Shown here: positions 33,517 through 42,853 of the stretch, piece by piece
How positions within the stretch are numbered: the first letter of the stretch is position 1
How the letters are laid out: each line of letters begins with the position of its first letter
NCBI RefSeq assembly: GCF_025961475.1
Contig: NZ_JAOQNS010000005.1
Location: 1-64,000, forward strand
Source: Rhodobium gokarnense
GTDB taxonomy: Bacteria; Pseudomonadota; Alphaproteobacteria; Rhizobiales; Rhodobiaceae
DNA: 64,000 bases
Direction: 5' to 3'
Position numbers and translations under genes: made by a program
The notes under the pieces: generated by a model
Told to the model about the DNA's origin: nothing
Seen by the model: the letters and a program-made list of their open reading frames with translations, nothing else
Database searches by the model: none

Positions 33517-34527
33517 CTATTCGCTGCCGCCCTTGATGGCCTTTTCCATGATGCCGCTGGCCTTATCGACCCACTCCTTGCCGCCGATATCGTCGGAGAA
33601 CGAGGGCCACAGGGCCTTGGCCGCCGACTGCCACTTTTCCTCGTCCGTCGGCGCGCCGCTCAGCACCATGCCGAGCTTGACCAGCTCCTTCATTGCCTTA
33701 TCGGTCTCGGTCGCCGACACCTCGCGCTCATAGACCGCCGCTTCTTCGCCGGCGCGGTCGAGCGCCTCTTGCAGGTCGGCCGGCAGGCCCTGGTAGAAGC
33801 GTTCGGAGATGATGATCGGACCGGACCAGATCAGGTAATGGATCTCGGTGATGTATTTCTGCACCTCGTAGAACTTCGACGAGATCGACGTCGTGTAGGG
33901 GTTCTCCTGGCCGTCGATCACCCCCTGCTGCAGGGCCGGGAACACCTCCGCCCAGGCCATCGGGATCGGATCGAGCCCCCAGGACTTGAAGGTCTCGATG
34001 GCGATATTGTTCTTCGACACGCGGATCTTCAGGCCCTGCAGGTCGTCGAGCGTCTTCACCTCGCGCTTGGAGTTGGTCAGAACCCGGAAGCCCTTTTCGA
34101 AATAGCCGAGGATGCGCACACCCGCCTCCTTCGGCAGCCGCTCGTTGAGCGGGTCCTTGAGCGCATCCATCGCCGCATGCGCCTCGTCGTTCGAGGTGAA
34201 GGCGTAGGGCAGCATCATCACACCCACCGACGGCGCCAGCGGCACCAGATTGCCGGTATAGAGGACCTCCGCCTCAATCGAGCCGGTGCGCAGCGCCTGC
34301 GCCACTTCCTGCTCAGACCCGAGCTGGTTGTTCGGGAAGATCTGCACGTCGATGCGGCCGTCGGAGTATTTCTCCGCCAGTTCCTCGAACTTCACCGCGC
34401 CCTTGTGGGTCGGGTTGTTCTCGTTGTCGCCGTGGCTGAGCCGGATCGTATAGTCCGCCGCCAGTGCCGGCCCCGCCGACACCGCCGCAAAAAGCGCACC
34501 GATCATTGCATGCCTGAGAAGTTTCAT
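33517..34527 (-). CDS. dctP: TRAP transporter substrate-binding protein (DctP family)
   Basis: 336 residues. Signal peptide (MKLLRHAMIGALFAAVSAGP, cut after A-L-A). DctP fold: YTIRLSHGDNENNPTHKGA, F-P-N-N-Q-L-G-S-E, L-K-I-R-V-S-K-N (ligand-carboxylate Arg), GVIDGQENPYTT. Periplasmic receptor for an organic acid, here probably a sugar acid such as a hexuronate or aldonate given the neighbouring dehydrogenases. Last gene of the five-gene operon that begins at 38830. Confidence 0.92.
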   Translation of the reverse strand: MKLLRHAMIGALFAAVSAGPALAADYTIRLSHGDNENNPTHKGAVKFEELAEKYSDGRIDVQIFPNNQLGSEQEVAQALRTGSIEAEVLYTGNLVPLAPSVGVMMLPYAFTSNDEAHAAMDALKDPLNERLPKEAGVRILGYFEKGFRVLTNSKREVKTLDDLQGLKIRVSKNNIAIETFKSWGLDPIPMAWAEVFPALQQGVIDGQENPYTTSISSKFYEVQKYITEIHYLIWSGPIIISERFYQGLPADLQEALDRAGEEAAVYEREVSATETDKAMKELVKLGMVLSGAPTDEEKWQSAAKALWPSFSDDIGGKEWVDKASGIMEKAIKGGSE

Positions 34528-34549
34528 TGCATTTCCTCCTTGGTTTTAT

Positions 34550-35842
34550 CTAGGTTGCGAAGCCGAGCAGGCGCGGTAACCACATACTCAACTCTGGGAT
34601 GAAGGCGACGAGGCCCATGACGAAAATCTCCGCCGCCAGGAATGGGATGCTTGCCTTGCTGACCTGTTCGACCGTTGTGTTGCCGATCTCGCTGGCAACG
34701 AACAGGTTGACGCCGAGCGGCGGCGTCGAATAACCGATCTCGCAGGCGATCACGAAGACGATGCCGAACTGGATCGGGTCGAGGCCGACATTGGTGACCA
34801 CCGGCAGAAGCAGCGGCGTCAGGATGATGATCTGCGTCAGCGTCTCCATCCACATGCCGATGAAGACCAGCATCACCAGAATGAGCAGGATCAGCATGGT
34901 CGGGTCGGAGACGGTCTCGATCAGATACGCCGAGACCGCCTGCGGCACCTGAAACACCGACAGGATGCGCCCGACGATGCGCCCGGTGACCAGCACCAGC
35001 ATCACGGTGCCGGTGATCCGCACGGCATAGGTCATGCTGTCCAAATAGCCGGTCACGTTGATCTCGCGGTAGACGAAGATGCCGATGAACAGCGCATAGA
35101 AGACCGCAACCACCGAGGCCTCGGTGACGGTGAAGATGCCGGAATAGATGCCGCCGAGGATCAGTACGGGCGCGAACAGCGCCCATTTCGCCTCCCAGGC
35201 GGCGCGGCCGACCAGCCGCAAGCTGCGCGGTTCGGCGCTTCGGGCGCGATAGCCGCGGCGGCGGCTGATGATGGCGCTGGTCAGGAACAGCGCACCGGAA
35301 AGCATCAGTCCCGGCACCACGCCGGCGATGAAAAGACCGCTGATCGAGGTCTCCGACGTGATGCCGTAGATGATCATCGGGATCGACGGCGGAATGACCA
35401 CGCCGATGCCGCCGGCCGACGACGAAATCGCCGAGCCGAAGCCCTTGCCGTAGCCCTCCTTCACCATCGCCGGGATCATGATCGAGCCGATCGCCGCCGT
35501 CGTCGCCGGTCCGGAGCCGGAAATCGCCGCAAAGAAGGTGCAGGCGACGATGGTGACGGTGGCGAGGCCGCCGGGCGCCGGGCCGACAATGGCACGGGAA
35601 AAGCCGATCAGCCGGGCGGTAAGGCCGCCCTTTTCCATCAGCGTGCCGGCAAGAATGAACATCGGCACGGCGATGATGGTGAACTCGTCGACCGCGGTGT
35701 AGGCCGTCTGCACCAGATAGGACATCGGCATGTTGGCCGAGGCCAGCGCCAGAACGGCGGCAAGCCCGATCGAGATCGCGACCGGAACGCCGAGCACCAG
35801 GAAGACGACGAAGGTGACGGTCAAGAGAAGCGAAATGTTCAC
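34550..35842 (-). CDS. dctM: TRAP transporter large permease (DctM family)
   Basis: 430 residues, about twelve membrane helices: start LLLTVTFVVFLVLGVPVAISIGL, then ISGSGPATTAAIGSIMIPAM (Na+-site region), P-P-S-I-P-M-I-I-Y-G, and the second half P-L-L-L-P-V. It drives sodium-coupled uptake of the substrate bound by DctP. It lies 22 bp before dctP and 3 bp after dctQ. Confidence 0.95.
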   Translation of the reverse strand: MNISLLLTVTFVVFLVLGVPVAISIGLAAVLALASANMPMSYLVQTAYTAVDEFTIIAVPMFILAGTLMEKGGLTARLIGFSRAIVGPAPGGLATVTIVACTFFAAISGSGPATTAAIGSIMIPAMVKEGYGKGFGSAISSSAGGIGVVIPPSIPMIIYGITSETSISGLFIAGVVPGLMLSGALFLTSAIISRRRGYRARSAEPRSLRLVGRAAWEAKWALFAPVLILGGIYSGIFTVTEASVVAVFYALFIGIFVYREINVTGYLDSMTYAVRITGTVMLVLVTGRIVGRILSVFQVPQAVSAYLIETVSDPTMLILLILVMLVFIGMWMETLTQIIILTPLLLPVVTNVGLDPIQFGIVFVIACEIGYSTPPLGVNLFVASEIGNTTVEQVSKASIPFLAAEIFVMGLVAFIPELSMWLPRLLGFAT

Positions 35843-35845
35843 CGC

Positions 35846-36343
35846 TCAGTCCCCCTTGCGGTGATCGACGTGCTCCTCTTCTCCCTGCCAGCGGCGGATC
35901 ATGACCTGCACGATCCGCACCGACATCAAGAGGAAGCCGAGGGGGACGATCATCTGCACCCAGACCAGATTGATACCGGTCGTCTGCGAGATGTAGGGGA
36001 ACTCGAACATCGACATCGTGAACCAGTAGCCGTGCCAGATGACGACGGCGTTGAAGACCAGCCAGACGGTGTCGGCGAGGGTGAAGAGGATCAGCCGCGG
36101 TCGCCGCGGCAAGGCTTCGATATGCAGCGAGATGCGGATATGGCGATCCTTCTCCGCGGCAATCACGAAGCCGAAATAGACCGCCCAGACGAAGGCGAAG
36201 CGGCTCACTTCCTCCAGCCAGCTGAACGACCGGCTGAAGCCGAACCGGGCGACCACCTGGAAGCCGAGCAGCGCCAGCACCACCGTCATGGCGATGGCGC
36301 CGATCCATTCCTCCGGTGTGCGGCCGGCGAGGATCCTACGCAT
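35846..36343 (-). CDS. dctQ: TRAP transporter small permease (DctQ family)
   Basis: 165 residues, four membrane helices, with the DctQ pattern SFSWLEEVSRFAFVWAVYFG and K-D-R-H-I-R-I after helix 2. Scaffold for DctM. The start ATG at 36343 lies 8 bp inside the end of the upstream dehydrogenase gene, so translation is coupled. Confidence 0.92.
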   Translation of the reverse strand: MRRILAGRTPEEWIGAIAMTVVLALLGFQVVARFGFSRSFSWLEEVSRFAFVWAVYFGFVIAAEKDRHIRISLHIEALPRRPRLILFTLADTVWLVFNAVVIWHGYWFTMSMFEFPYISQTTGINLVWVQMIVPLGFLLMSVRIVQVMIRRWQGEEEHVDHRKGD

Positions 36344-37802
36344 CGGCCATCTCCTCGACAGCCCCGGCGATGGCGGCCCGGATCGCCTCCGGCCGCCCGG
36401 TGCGCTCGCCGAAAATGCCGATCCACCGCGCCACCAACTCACGGAAGCCGGCGCTTTTCCCGAGCGCCGGGAGAAAGATCGGCAGGTCGAGAAAAGCGCC
36501 GGCAGTGGCGGCGGCATCGCCGGCATGGCGGGAACGGAGATCGGCCAGGCGGGAGGCGAGCGGATCGCTCGGAGTGAACCCGCCGGCGTCGGGCTTGCAT
36601 TCGCCCGCCTGCAGCATCCAGGCGGCCAGCACCATGGCATGGCAGGTCGGATCGCCGCCCGTCGCCACCAGGTCGGCGGCCGGCGCGGCGATGCGCTGCG
36701 ACAGCTTGAAGCTGCCGTCGGTGGCGATCTGGCCGAGCGGGTGATGGATCGTCGGGTTGGCCAGCCGCTCCAGGCTGACCCGGCCATAGGCGGCAAGGTC
36801 CTCGCCCGGCGGACAGGCGAGCGTCGTCGCCTGCACCTTGTGAAACCACTTCGCCCAGGCGACGAGCGCCGGATCTGTCGCCGCCGCATGGCTGGTCGCA
36901 CAGCCGCAGAGCCGGCCGAGCTCGGCATAGGCCGACTGCAGGCCGTTGAGCATGCGGTGCTTCATGTGCTCGTAGGGCGCGACGTCGGGCACGATCTGCA
37001 CACCGGCCCGTTCGAACGGCGGCCGGGCGCCGGCGACCGCGTCCTCCAGCACCCACTGGCGGAACGGCTCGGTGACGACGCCAAGGGCATCGCCGGTGCC
37101 GAGCGCCGTTTCGAGCAGGTGGCGGCTTTCCGCCGACATCGCCGGTACGATGCGGTCGACCATGGAATTCGGGAAGGCGACGTTGTCGCGCATCCACGGA
37201 CCGAGCTGCGGCCATGCCTCGGCCGCATATTGCTCCATCACGGCGCGCAGCAGCCGGCCGTTGGCCGGTACGTTGTCGCAACTGGCGATCGTCACGCCAC
37301 CGCCGCCGGCCTGGCGCCGGGCCTCGAGCAGTCGGCACAGGAAGCCGACCGCCGTCACCGGCGTTTGCGGCGCGGCGAGGTCGGCAGCGATCGCCGAGGC
37401 GGGATCGAGGTCCGTGGTGCCCGGAACGTGGCAATAGCCTTTTTCGGTGATTGTCAGCGTTATGAAGCGGGCACCGGCAAAGCGCGCGGCATCGGCGGCG
37501 CCGGCGGCGAAATGGAACTCCCGCAAGGTTCCGATCGCCCGGCAGTCGCTGCCGTGCTGGTCGCGGGAAAGAACGCCATAGCGGCCTTCCTGGCGGCGAT
37601 GGGCATCGCCGAGGTCGGGCGGCAGCAGGTTGACGCCGACCACCCCCCAGTCGCGCTCGCCGTCGCGGGCCAGGTCGTCGTAATAGACCTGCTGGTGGCC
37701 GCGATGGAATGCGCCGATGCCGAGGTGGAGGGCACCCGGCCTGAGGACCGCCGGATCGTAGCCCAACGCTTCCGTACCGATCTGTCCCGCTGCCCCGGTC
37801 AT
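36336..37802 (-). CDS. Mannitol dehydrogenase family oxidoreductase (fructuronate reductase/polyol type)
   Basis: 488 residues, the normal length of long-chain secondary polyol dehydrogenases. N-terminal Rossmann G-I-G-A-F-H-R-G-H-Q, the T-I-T-E-K-G-Y motif, C-D-N-V-P-A-N-G, and the catalytic Lys region F-P-N-S-M-V-D-R-I-V-P. The C-terminal domain has K-H-R-M-L-N-G. It uses NAD(P) to interconvert a ketose or ketouronate and a polyol or aldonate (fructuronate/mannonate or mannitol/fructose). Overlaps both neighbours by 4-8 bp. Confidence 0.9.
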   Translation of the reverse strand: MTGAAGQIGTEALGYDPAVLRPGALHLGIGAFHRGHQQVYYDDLARDGERDWGVVGVNLLPPDLGDAHRRQEGRYGVLSRDQHGSDCRAIGTLREFHFAAGAADAARFAGARFITLTITEKGYCHVPGTTDLDPASAIAADLAAPQTPVTAVGFLCRLLEARRQAGGGGVTIASCDNVPANGRLLRAVMEQYAAEAWPQLGPWMRDNVAFPNSMVDRIVPAMSAESRHLLETALGTGDALGVVTEPFRQWVLEDAVAGARPPFERAGVQIVPDVAPYEHMKHRMLNGLQSAYAELGRLCGCATSHAAATDPALVAWAKWFHKVQATTLACPPGEDLAAYGRVSLERLANPTIHHPLGQIATDGSFKLSQRIAAPAADLVATGGDPTCHAMVLAAWMLQAGECKPDAGGFTPSDPLASRLADLRSRHAGDAAATAGAFLDLPIFLPALGKSAGFRELVARWIGIFGERTGRPEAIRAAIAGAVEEMADA

Positions 37803-38830
37803 GAAAATGTCACCATCACCTTCGCGTTGCAGGTCTTGTCGGTGGCGCGGGCGAACACCTCATCGGGCGCCTCTAGCGTGCAGGTCGCGGTGATCAGCGG
37901 GCGCAGGTCGACCTCGCCGCCCGTGATCGCCCGCACCGCCACCTCGAATTCGTCGACGAAGCGATAGGCGCCGCGCACGAGCAGTTCGCGCGTCAACAGC
38001 TTGGCGAGATCGAGCGGCGAAGCCGGCGGCAGGAAACCGACCTGAACGATCGTCGACTGCGGCCGCGCCGCGGCCAGCGCCAGGTTGAACGCCGGTGCCG
38101 TGCCGGAAGCCTCGAACACCGCATCGAACGCCGGGCTCGACGCGAGCGTCTCGGCCGCCGCCGCATTGCCGACATTGACCGTCCGGTCGGCGACGAGATC
38201 GGCGGCGCGGGCAAGCGCGGCATCGGAAACGTCGGTCATGGTGATCGCACCGGCACCGGCGCGCCGCGCCGCCACGGCAACGAGCTGCCCGATCACCCCG
38301 GCGCCGGAGACCAGAACCGAGCGGCCGGCCAGATCGCCGGCCTGGGCAACCGCATGGAGCGCCACGGCGAACGGTTCCGACATCGCCACATGGCGCAGGT
38401 CGGCATCTTCGGAAAGGCGGATGCACTGGCGCGCGGACACCACCGGCCGCTCGGCAAAGCCGCCGTTCTCGTGCGGGGAGAAGGCGGCGCTGCCCATGAA
38501 CCGCATCGACGTGCACAGATTGGTGACGCCCTTGCGGCAATAGGCGCAGTCGCCGCAGGGACGGGCCGGATTGACCGCCACCTTGTCGCCGATGGCAAGC
38601 CCGCTGACCGCAGACCCGATCTCGGCGACGACGCCGGTGAACTCATGGCCGAGGATCATCGGCGCGCGGACGATGGAATCGGCGACGCGGCCGTGCAGGA
38701 AATAGTGGATGTCGGAGCCGCAGACGCCGCCGAAACCGAAGTTCAGGCGCACTTCGTCCGGCTCCAGCGCGCGCTCGTCCAGGCTATCCAGCCGGACGTC
38801 ATGCGCGGCGTGAATGACGCATGCCTTCAT
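37799..38830 (-). CDS. Zinc-dependent alcohol dehydrogenase, L-idonate 5-dehydrogenase-like
   Basis: 343 residues of the MDR family. Catalytic Zn ligands: Cys in GGVCGSDIHYF, HEFTG, later Glu. The structural zinc lobe is C-G-D-C-A-Y-C-R-K-G-V-T-N-L-C. Rossmann G-A-G-V-I-G. The F-G-G-V-C-G-S-D-I-H-Y signature is that of IdnD-like enzymes, which oxidise L-idonate to 5-ketogluconate. The ATG at 38830 follows GGAAAGG; a longer start at 38884 is in frame but unlikely. First gene of the minus-strand operon, reading from the divergent operator region. Confidence 0.88.
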   Translation of the reverse strand: MKACVIHAAHDVRLDSLDERALEPDEVRLNFGFGGVCGSDIHYFLHGRVADSIVRAPMILGHEFTGVVAEIGSAVSGLAIGDKVAVNPARPCGDCAYCRKGVTNLCTSMRFMGSAAFSPHENGGFAERPVVSARQCIRLSEDADLRHVAMSEPFAVALHAVAQAGDLAGRSVLVSGAGVIGQLVAVAARRAGAGAITMTDVSDAALARAADLVADRTVNVGNAAAAETLASSPAFDAVFEASGTAPAFNLALAAARPQSTIVQVGFLPPASPLDLAKLLTRELLVRGAYRFVDEFEVAVRAITGGEVDLRPLITATCTLEAPDEVFARATDKTCNAKVMVTFS

Positions 38831-38882
38831 TTTGGTGCCTTTCCTCCCGAATGCCGGAGCACCTTTTATCTTGATGTTGTCC

Positions 38883-38931
38883 ATTTTAGATCATAAAATC
38901 TATTCTCAAGTCAATATGGAATAAACATTCC
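38883..38931. promoter_or_regulatory. Divergent operator region with IolR-type palindrome
   Basis: The AT-rich interval between the idonate-dehydrogenase operon (-) and the rpiR-iolC operon (+) has two perfect palindromes. ATTTTA-N5-TAAAAT lies at 38883-38899. TGGAATAAACATTCCA at about 38917-38932 contains GGAA-N6-TTCC (38918-38931), which is the published IolR recognition motif of rhizobia. The adjacent RpiR gene encodes the probable repressor. Confidence 0.7.
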
Positions 38932-38964
38932 ATTCAGAAACATATTTGGAGGAAACCCGAGAGC

Positions 38965-39810
38965 ATGGACGGCCCCGCGCCCGAAAGCTACGAGACCCTG
39001 CGCCGTTCGATCGCCAGCCAGCGCAACGATCTGAGCAAGCGGCTGCGGCTGATCGCCGATTATGCCCAGCTCGATCCCTCCGCCTTCGCCCTGCGCGCCG
39101 TTGCCGGCCTTGCCGCGGAGATCGGCGTCGCGCCCTCGGCGATCATCCGCTTCGCCCAGCATTTCGGCTATTCCGGCTTTTCGGAAATGCAGAACGTGTT
39201 CCGCCAGCGGCTGGAGGCGGCAGCACCGTCCTACCGCGACCGGGTCCGCAATCTTGAGCAGCACGGCGGCGCCGATGCGACCGACGACATGATGCGCCGC
39301 TTCATTGAGGCCGGCATCGAGTCGCTGAAGGATCTGCAGCTGACGATCTCGCCCGACAAGATCGACGAGGCCGCCGGCTTCATCGCCGACGCCCGGACCG
39401 TCCACGTACTCGCCCAGAAACGCACCTTCCCGGCCGCCGCCTATCTCGCCTACAACCTCGCCCGGCTGGAAATGCCGGCCCATCTGTTCGATGGCATCGG
39501 CGGCATGCTCGAGCAGCAGAGCAACCTCATCGGGCCCGACGACGTGGTCGTCGCCATCTCCTTCCTGCCCGGCGCCCAGACGACGGCGGACGTCTTCAGC
39601 CGGGCTCTCGACAAGGGCGCCCGAACCGTCGCCATCGTCGACGTGCCGCGCGCTCCCTACGTCCACGCCGATGTCGTTTTCGAGGTCGTCGAGGCCAGCG
39701 TGGAGAATTTCCGCTCGCTTACCGCAACGATCTCGCTGGCACTGGTGCTGGCGATCCGCGCCGGCACCTTCAGCGCCCACAAGTCGAACCCGCAAGACGA
39801 GAGACAATGA
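38965..39810 (+). CDS. MurR/RpiR family regulator (IolR-like)
   Basis: 281 residues. N-terminal RpiR helix-turn-helix (about 10-85: SKRLRLIADYAQLDPSAFALR, VAPSAIIRFAQHFGYSGFSEM) and a C-terminal SIS sugar-phosphate-binding domain (about 130-265). Organisation next to iolC and the GGAA-N6-TTCC operator indicates an IolR-type repressor responding to a phosphorylated sugar acid. Its stop overlaps the ATG of the kinase gene (ATGA). Confidence 0.9.
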   Translation: MDGPAPESYETLRRSIASQRNDLSKRLRLIADYAQLDPSAFALRAVAGLAAEIGVAPSAIIRFAQHFGYSGFSEMQNVFRQRLEAAAPSYRDRVRNLEQHGGADATDDMMRRFIEAGIESLKDLQLTISPDKIDEAAGFIADARTVHVLAQKRTFPAAAYLAYNLARLEMPAHLFDGIGGMLEQQSNLIGPDDVVVAISFLPGAQTTADVFSRALDKGARTVAIVDVPRAPYVHADVVFEVVEASVENFRSLTATISLALVLAIRAGTFSAHKSNPQDERQ

Positions 39811-41735
39811 CCGAAATGGCAGACCAGACCGCCCCCACCCTCGACGCGATCACCATCGGGCGCAGCTGCGTGGATCTCTATTCCGACCAGATCGGCTGCC
39901 GCATGGAGGACACCCGCAGCTTCTCCAAATATGTCGGCGGCTGCCCGACCAACATCGCCGTCGGTGCCGCCCGGCTCGGCCTCGAGGTGGCGGTGATCAG
40001 CCGGGTCGGCGACGACCAGCTCGGCCGCTTCGTCCGCGAGACGCTTGAGGCCGAGGGCGTTTCCACCGAAGCCCTCGGCAGCGATCCCAAGCGGCTGACC
40101 GCCATGGCCTTCCTCGGCATCGAGGACGACCGCAGTTTTCCCCTGCTGTTCGCCCGTACCGACTGCGCCGACGCAGCGCTTTGCGAAGACGATATCGACC
40201 CTGCCTTCATCGCCCGCGCCCGCGCGGTCGTGGTCACCGGCACCCACTTCTCCAAGCCGCATCTCGCCGCCGCCAGCCACAAGGCGATGGCAGCGGCCCG
40301 CGCCGCCGGCCGCAAGGTGGTCTTCGACATCGACTATCGGCCGAACCTGTGGGGCCTGGCCGGCGCCGGCGAAGGCGACATCCGCTTCGTCAGCGATGCC
40401 GCGGTGACCGCCCGGGTGCAGGAGATCCTGCCCCATTGCGACGTCGTCGTCGGCACCGACGAGGAGGTCAGCATCGCCGGTGGTGCCGGCGATACCCGCG
40501 AGGCGCTCCTTGCCATTCGTTCCCGCACCGATGCCCTCATCGTGCTGAAGACCGGACCCAAGGGATGCCTGGTCTTTCCCGGCCCGATCCCGGAGGATCT
40601 GGAGGACGGCGTGTCGTCGGAAGGCTTTCCGGTCGAGGTCTTCAACGTGCTCGGCGCCGGCGACGGCTTCATGGCCGGCTTCCTGCGCGGCTATCTCCGC
40701 GACCTGCCGCTGGAGGAGTGCTGCCGCATCGCCAATGCCTGCGGCGCCCTTGCCGTGTCGCGCCATGGCTGCGCACCGTCCTATCCGACCTGGGAAGAGC
40801 TGCAGATCTTCTTCGAACGCGGCATCGTCACGCCGCGCCTGCGCGAGGACGCCTGGCTCGAACACGTCCACTGGTCGACCACCCGGCGTCCGCAATGGAA
40901 CGATATCTGCGCGCTCGCCGCCGACCACCGCGTCCAGCTCGAGGCGATGGCCGACGAGGCCGGCGTCCCGCGGGCCCGGATTTCCGCCTTCAAGTCGCTC
41001 TGCCTCGATGCCCTCTTGGCGGCCCGGCATGACGGCGTCATGCTCGGCACCCTGCTCGACGGCCGCTACGGCCGCGACGCCCTGTTCCGGGCCGAACGCG
41101 AGGGCGTCTGGATCGGTCGCCCGGTCGAGGTGCCCACGTCCCGGCCGCTGCGCTTCGAAGGCCCGCCGAGCCTCGGCGCCGAACTGCAGAGCTGGCCGCC
41201 CGACCATGTCGCCAAATGCCTCGTGTACCACAACGCCAACGACCCGGACGAGATGCGGCGCACCCAGATGGACCAGCTTCACCGGCTCGCCTCGGCGGCG
41301 CGCAAGGCGCGGCTGGAATTCCTCGTCGAGGTCATCGGCACCGACCGCAGCGCCGGCGAGACCGCGACCGCCGACGCCCTCGCGCAGATCTACAGCGAAG
41401 GCATCCGCCCCGACTGGTGGAAACTGCCGGACCAGACGACCCGCGGCTGGCACGCCATCGAACAGGTCGTGCGGGCCGAGGATCCGTGGTGCCGCGGCGT
41501 TCTCCTGCTCGGCCTCGACGCGCCCATCGAGGTGTTGGAAGAAAGCCTCGCCCGTGCCGCCGCCTCGCCGGTGGTTCGCGGCTTTGCCGTCGGCCGCACC
41601 GTCTTTGGCGCTGCCGCCCGCGACTGGCTGGCCGGCACGATTTCCGACGACGAGGCCCGCCGGCGGCTGACGACGCGGTTCGCGCGGCTGGTCGACATCT
41701 GGGTCCAGGCCCGCCAGACGCGCGCGGTCGCCTGA
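39807..41735 (+). CDS. iolC: 5-dehydro-2-deoxygluconokinase IolC fused to DUF2090
   Basis: 642 residues, the long rhizobial form. Residues 10-330: PfkB ribokinase-type domain ([28 protein letters not shown], catalytic N-V-L-G-A-G-D-G-F). Residues 340-635: DUF2090, an aldolase-like barrel ([28 protein letters not shown]). Inositol catabolism uses it to phosphorylate 5-dehydro-2-deoxy-D-gluconate. Here the remaining iol genes are missing except for a broken mmsA downstream, so its present substrate may instead come from the linked dehydrogenases. Confidence 0.92.
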   Translation: MTEMADQTAPTLDAITIGRSCVDLYSDQIGCRMEDTRSFSKYVGGCPTNIAVGAARLGLEVAVISRVGDDQLGRFVRETLEAEGVSTEALGSDPKRLTAMAFLGIEDDRSFPLLFARTDCADAALCEDDIDPAFIARARAVVVTGTHFSKPHLAAASHKAMAAARAAGRKVVFDIDYRPNLWGLAGAGEGDIRFVSDAAVTARVQEILPHCDVVVGTDEEVSIAGGAGDTREALLAIRSRTDALIVLKTGPKGCLVFPGPIPEDLEDGVSSEGFPVEVFNVLGAGDGFMAGFLRGYLRDLPLEECCRIANACGALAVSRHGCAPSYPTWEELQIFFERGIVTPRLREDAWLEHVHWSTTRRPQWNDICALAADHRVQLEAMADEAGVPRARISAFKSLCLDALLAARHDGVMLGTLLDGRYGRDALFRAEREGVWIGRPVEVPTSRPLRFEGPPSLGAELQSWPPDHVAKCLVYHNANDPDEMRRTQMDQLHRLASAARKARLEFLVEVIGTDRSAGETATADALAQIYSEGIRPDWWKLPDQTTRGWHAIEQVVRAEDPWCRGVLLLGLDAPIEVLEESLARAAASPVVRGFAVGRTVFGAAARDWLAGTISDDEARRRLTTRFARLVDIWVQARQTRAVA

Positions 41736-41761
41736 CGGCCGACCATCAGTCCGGGCAGAAC

Positions 41762-41968
41762 GAGGCCGGGCTGCCCGACAACGGCGTCAACGGCGTCAAC
41801 GGCGACAAGGAGCCGGTCGACGCCCTGCTTACCCATCCCGGCGTCAAGGGCTCGACGCCGGTCGCCCGCCACATCTACGCCACCGGCGCGGCCCACGAAA
41901 AGCGCCTCCAGGCGCTCGGCGGCGCCAAGAACCTTATTGTCATCCTGCCGGAAGCCGATCTGGTTCTA
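41762..41968 (+). pseudogene. Internal fragment of methylmalonate-semialdehyde dehydrogenase
   Basis: About 68 codons read [18 protein letters not shown], then [37 protein letters not shown]. This is the middle of MmsA/IolA. The usual five residues between H-P-x-V-K and G-S-T-P are deleted, and both the start and the catalytic C-terminal half are absent. The last step of inositol degradation is therefore not encoded here. Confidence 0.7.
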
Positions 41969-42211
41969 AAAAAGGAAGAAGAGGAAATTGGCGGCAACCC
42001 GCCGTTCCTCAAGAGTTCGTGCTCACATCGCGCCGTTCTCCGGCGGCTAACCGCCGTTGGTCGAACCACATTTTGCACTACGAGACCATTCGCCAGGCCT
42101 GCGCGAACACGCGATATCCACCGGCGCTATCCCGGCGGCGCCATTCGCTCCCATTGAACTCCCGGTCCGCGCTGTTGACTATCGAACCGATTGCCTCAGA
42201 CGGATCACGCT

Positions 42212-42476
42212 GTTGAACACGCTTTTCTTGCTCATGCACAGTATGATGGACGTTTGATCTCTCCCGGCAGAGATCGTTTGCAGGGATCACTTTTCCCACC
42301 TGACGATCGCCAAGTTCCTGCGCAAGGTGAGCACCGGGGAGATCGACCTGCCGTTCACCAGGGCGGAAAGAAGCCAGGAAAGCGCAAAGGGCGTGCACCT
42401 GCAGGACCTCGCCTCTTACCTCGACAAACGGCGCGAGATGGCGTCATCGGAAGCTCGTGCCTTCCGCGCCAGATAG
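42212..42476 (+). pseudogene. Frameshifted PrtN-like (pyocin activator family) gene at the island end
   Basis: The start reads L-N-T-L-F-L-L-M-H in one frame. The middle (A-Q-Y-D-G-R-L-I-S) and the rest (TIAKFLRKVSTGEIDLPF, SAKGVHLQDLASYLDKRREM) are in others. Together they rebuild a roughly 90-residue PrtN-family protein. Such genes are common beside integrases in proteobacterial islands, where they may act as recombination directionality factors. Two frameshifts make it inactive. It sits 190 bp inside the right dusA repeat. Confidence 0.65.
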
Positions 42477-42660
42477 CCCCTCAGTACCGGCTTGACACTT
42501 CTTGAACTACGGTTCTCGAAAGATCAGGAGAGGCGGCCGTCCGTTGGCCAGTCGCCCGCACCCTACCCCATCGATGATCGTTGGACTGGCCGACCGGTAC
42601 AACGAACGTACAACGCCGCGAATTCAAAATCCGTTAGGCATTGAAATTGCGTCACTTTTC

Positions 42661-42715
42661 GCAACGTCCGTCCAGTCCATCATCGGCGCGACGGCAAATT
42701 CTCAATATTTTTCAA
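42661..42715 (-). pseudogene. dusA 5' remnant with right att-like repeat
   Basis: On the minus strand the stretch reads E-F-A-V-A-P-M-M-D-W-T-D, the start of DusA, preceded by an in-frame TGA and followed by unrelated sequence. Bases 42667-42689 are the 23-bp repeat identical to 12292-12314. The adjoining 42716-42853 probably is the former dusA promoter region; no gene is seen there. Confidence 0.75.
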
Positions 42716-42853
42716 CCAAGTATATACGCTTCCTGAGCCGCAACAGAATCGCGCCGACTTCTGCTGCCCGCATTTTGGTAGATGGGTCATTTCGCTCTGT
42801 TTCTCAAGTTAGAACGACCAATGCCACTGAAAACCACTTCCCCTGCGGTCCGG

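Larger units (their letters stand above)
12292..42689. mobile_element. Putative dusA-integrated genomic island carrying a glycyl-radical microcompartment
   Basis: A 23-bp perfect direct repeat (12292-12314 and 42667-42689), lying in the 5' end of dusA on the left and in a dusA 5' remnant on the right, bounds 30.4 kb. Established knowledge: a family of tyrosine integrases (DusA-associated integrases) targets this end of dusA in proteobacteria. Inside are the GRM/pdu locus, a polyol catabolic module, scraps of IS21 and IS110 elements, broken acetate kinase, isochorismatase and mmsA copies, and a PrtN-like pseudogene near the right end. No intact integrase is present, so the island is probably fixed. 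Confidence 0.7.

Noticed and set aside
33394-34602. 402-codon plus-strand frame opposite dctP
   Set aside because: Antisense shadow; DctP on the minus strand has a signal peptide and clear family motifs.
42690-42853. tRNA gene as island attachment site
   Set aside because: No cloverleaf could be drawn; the repeat falls within dusA coding sequence.
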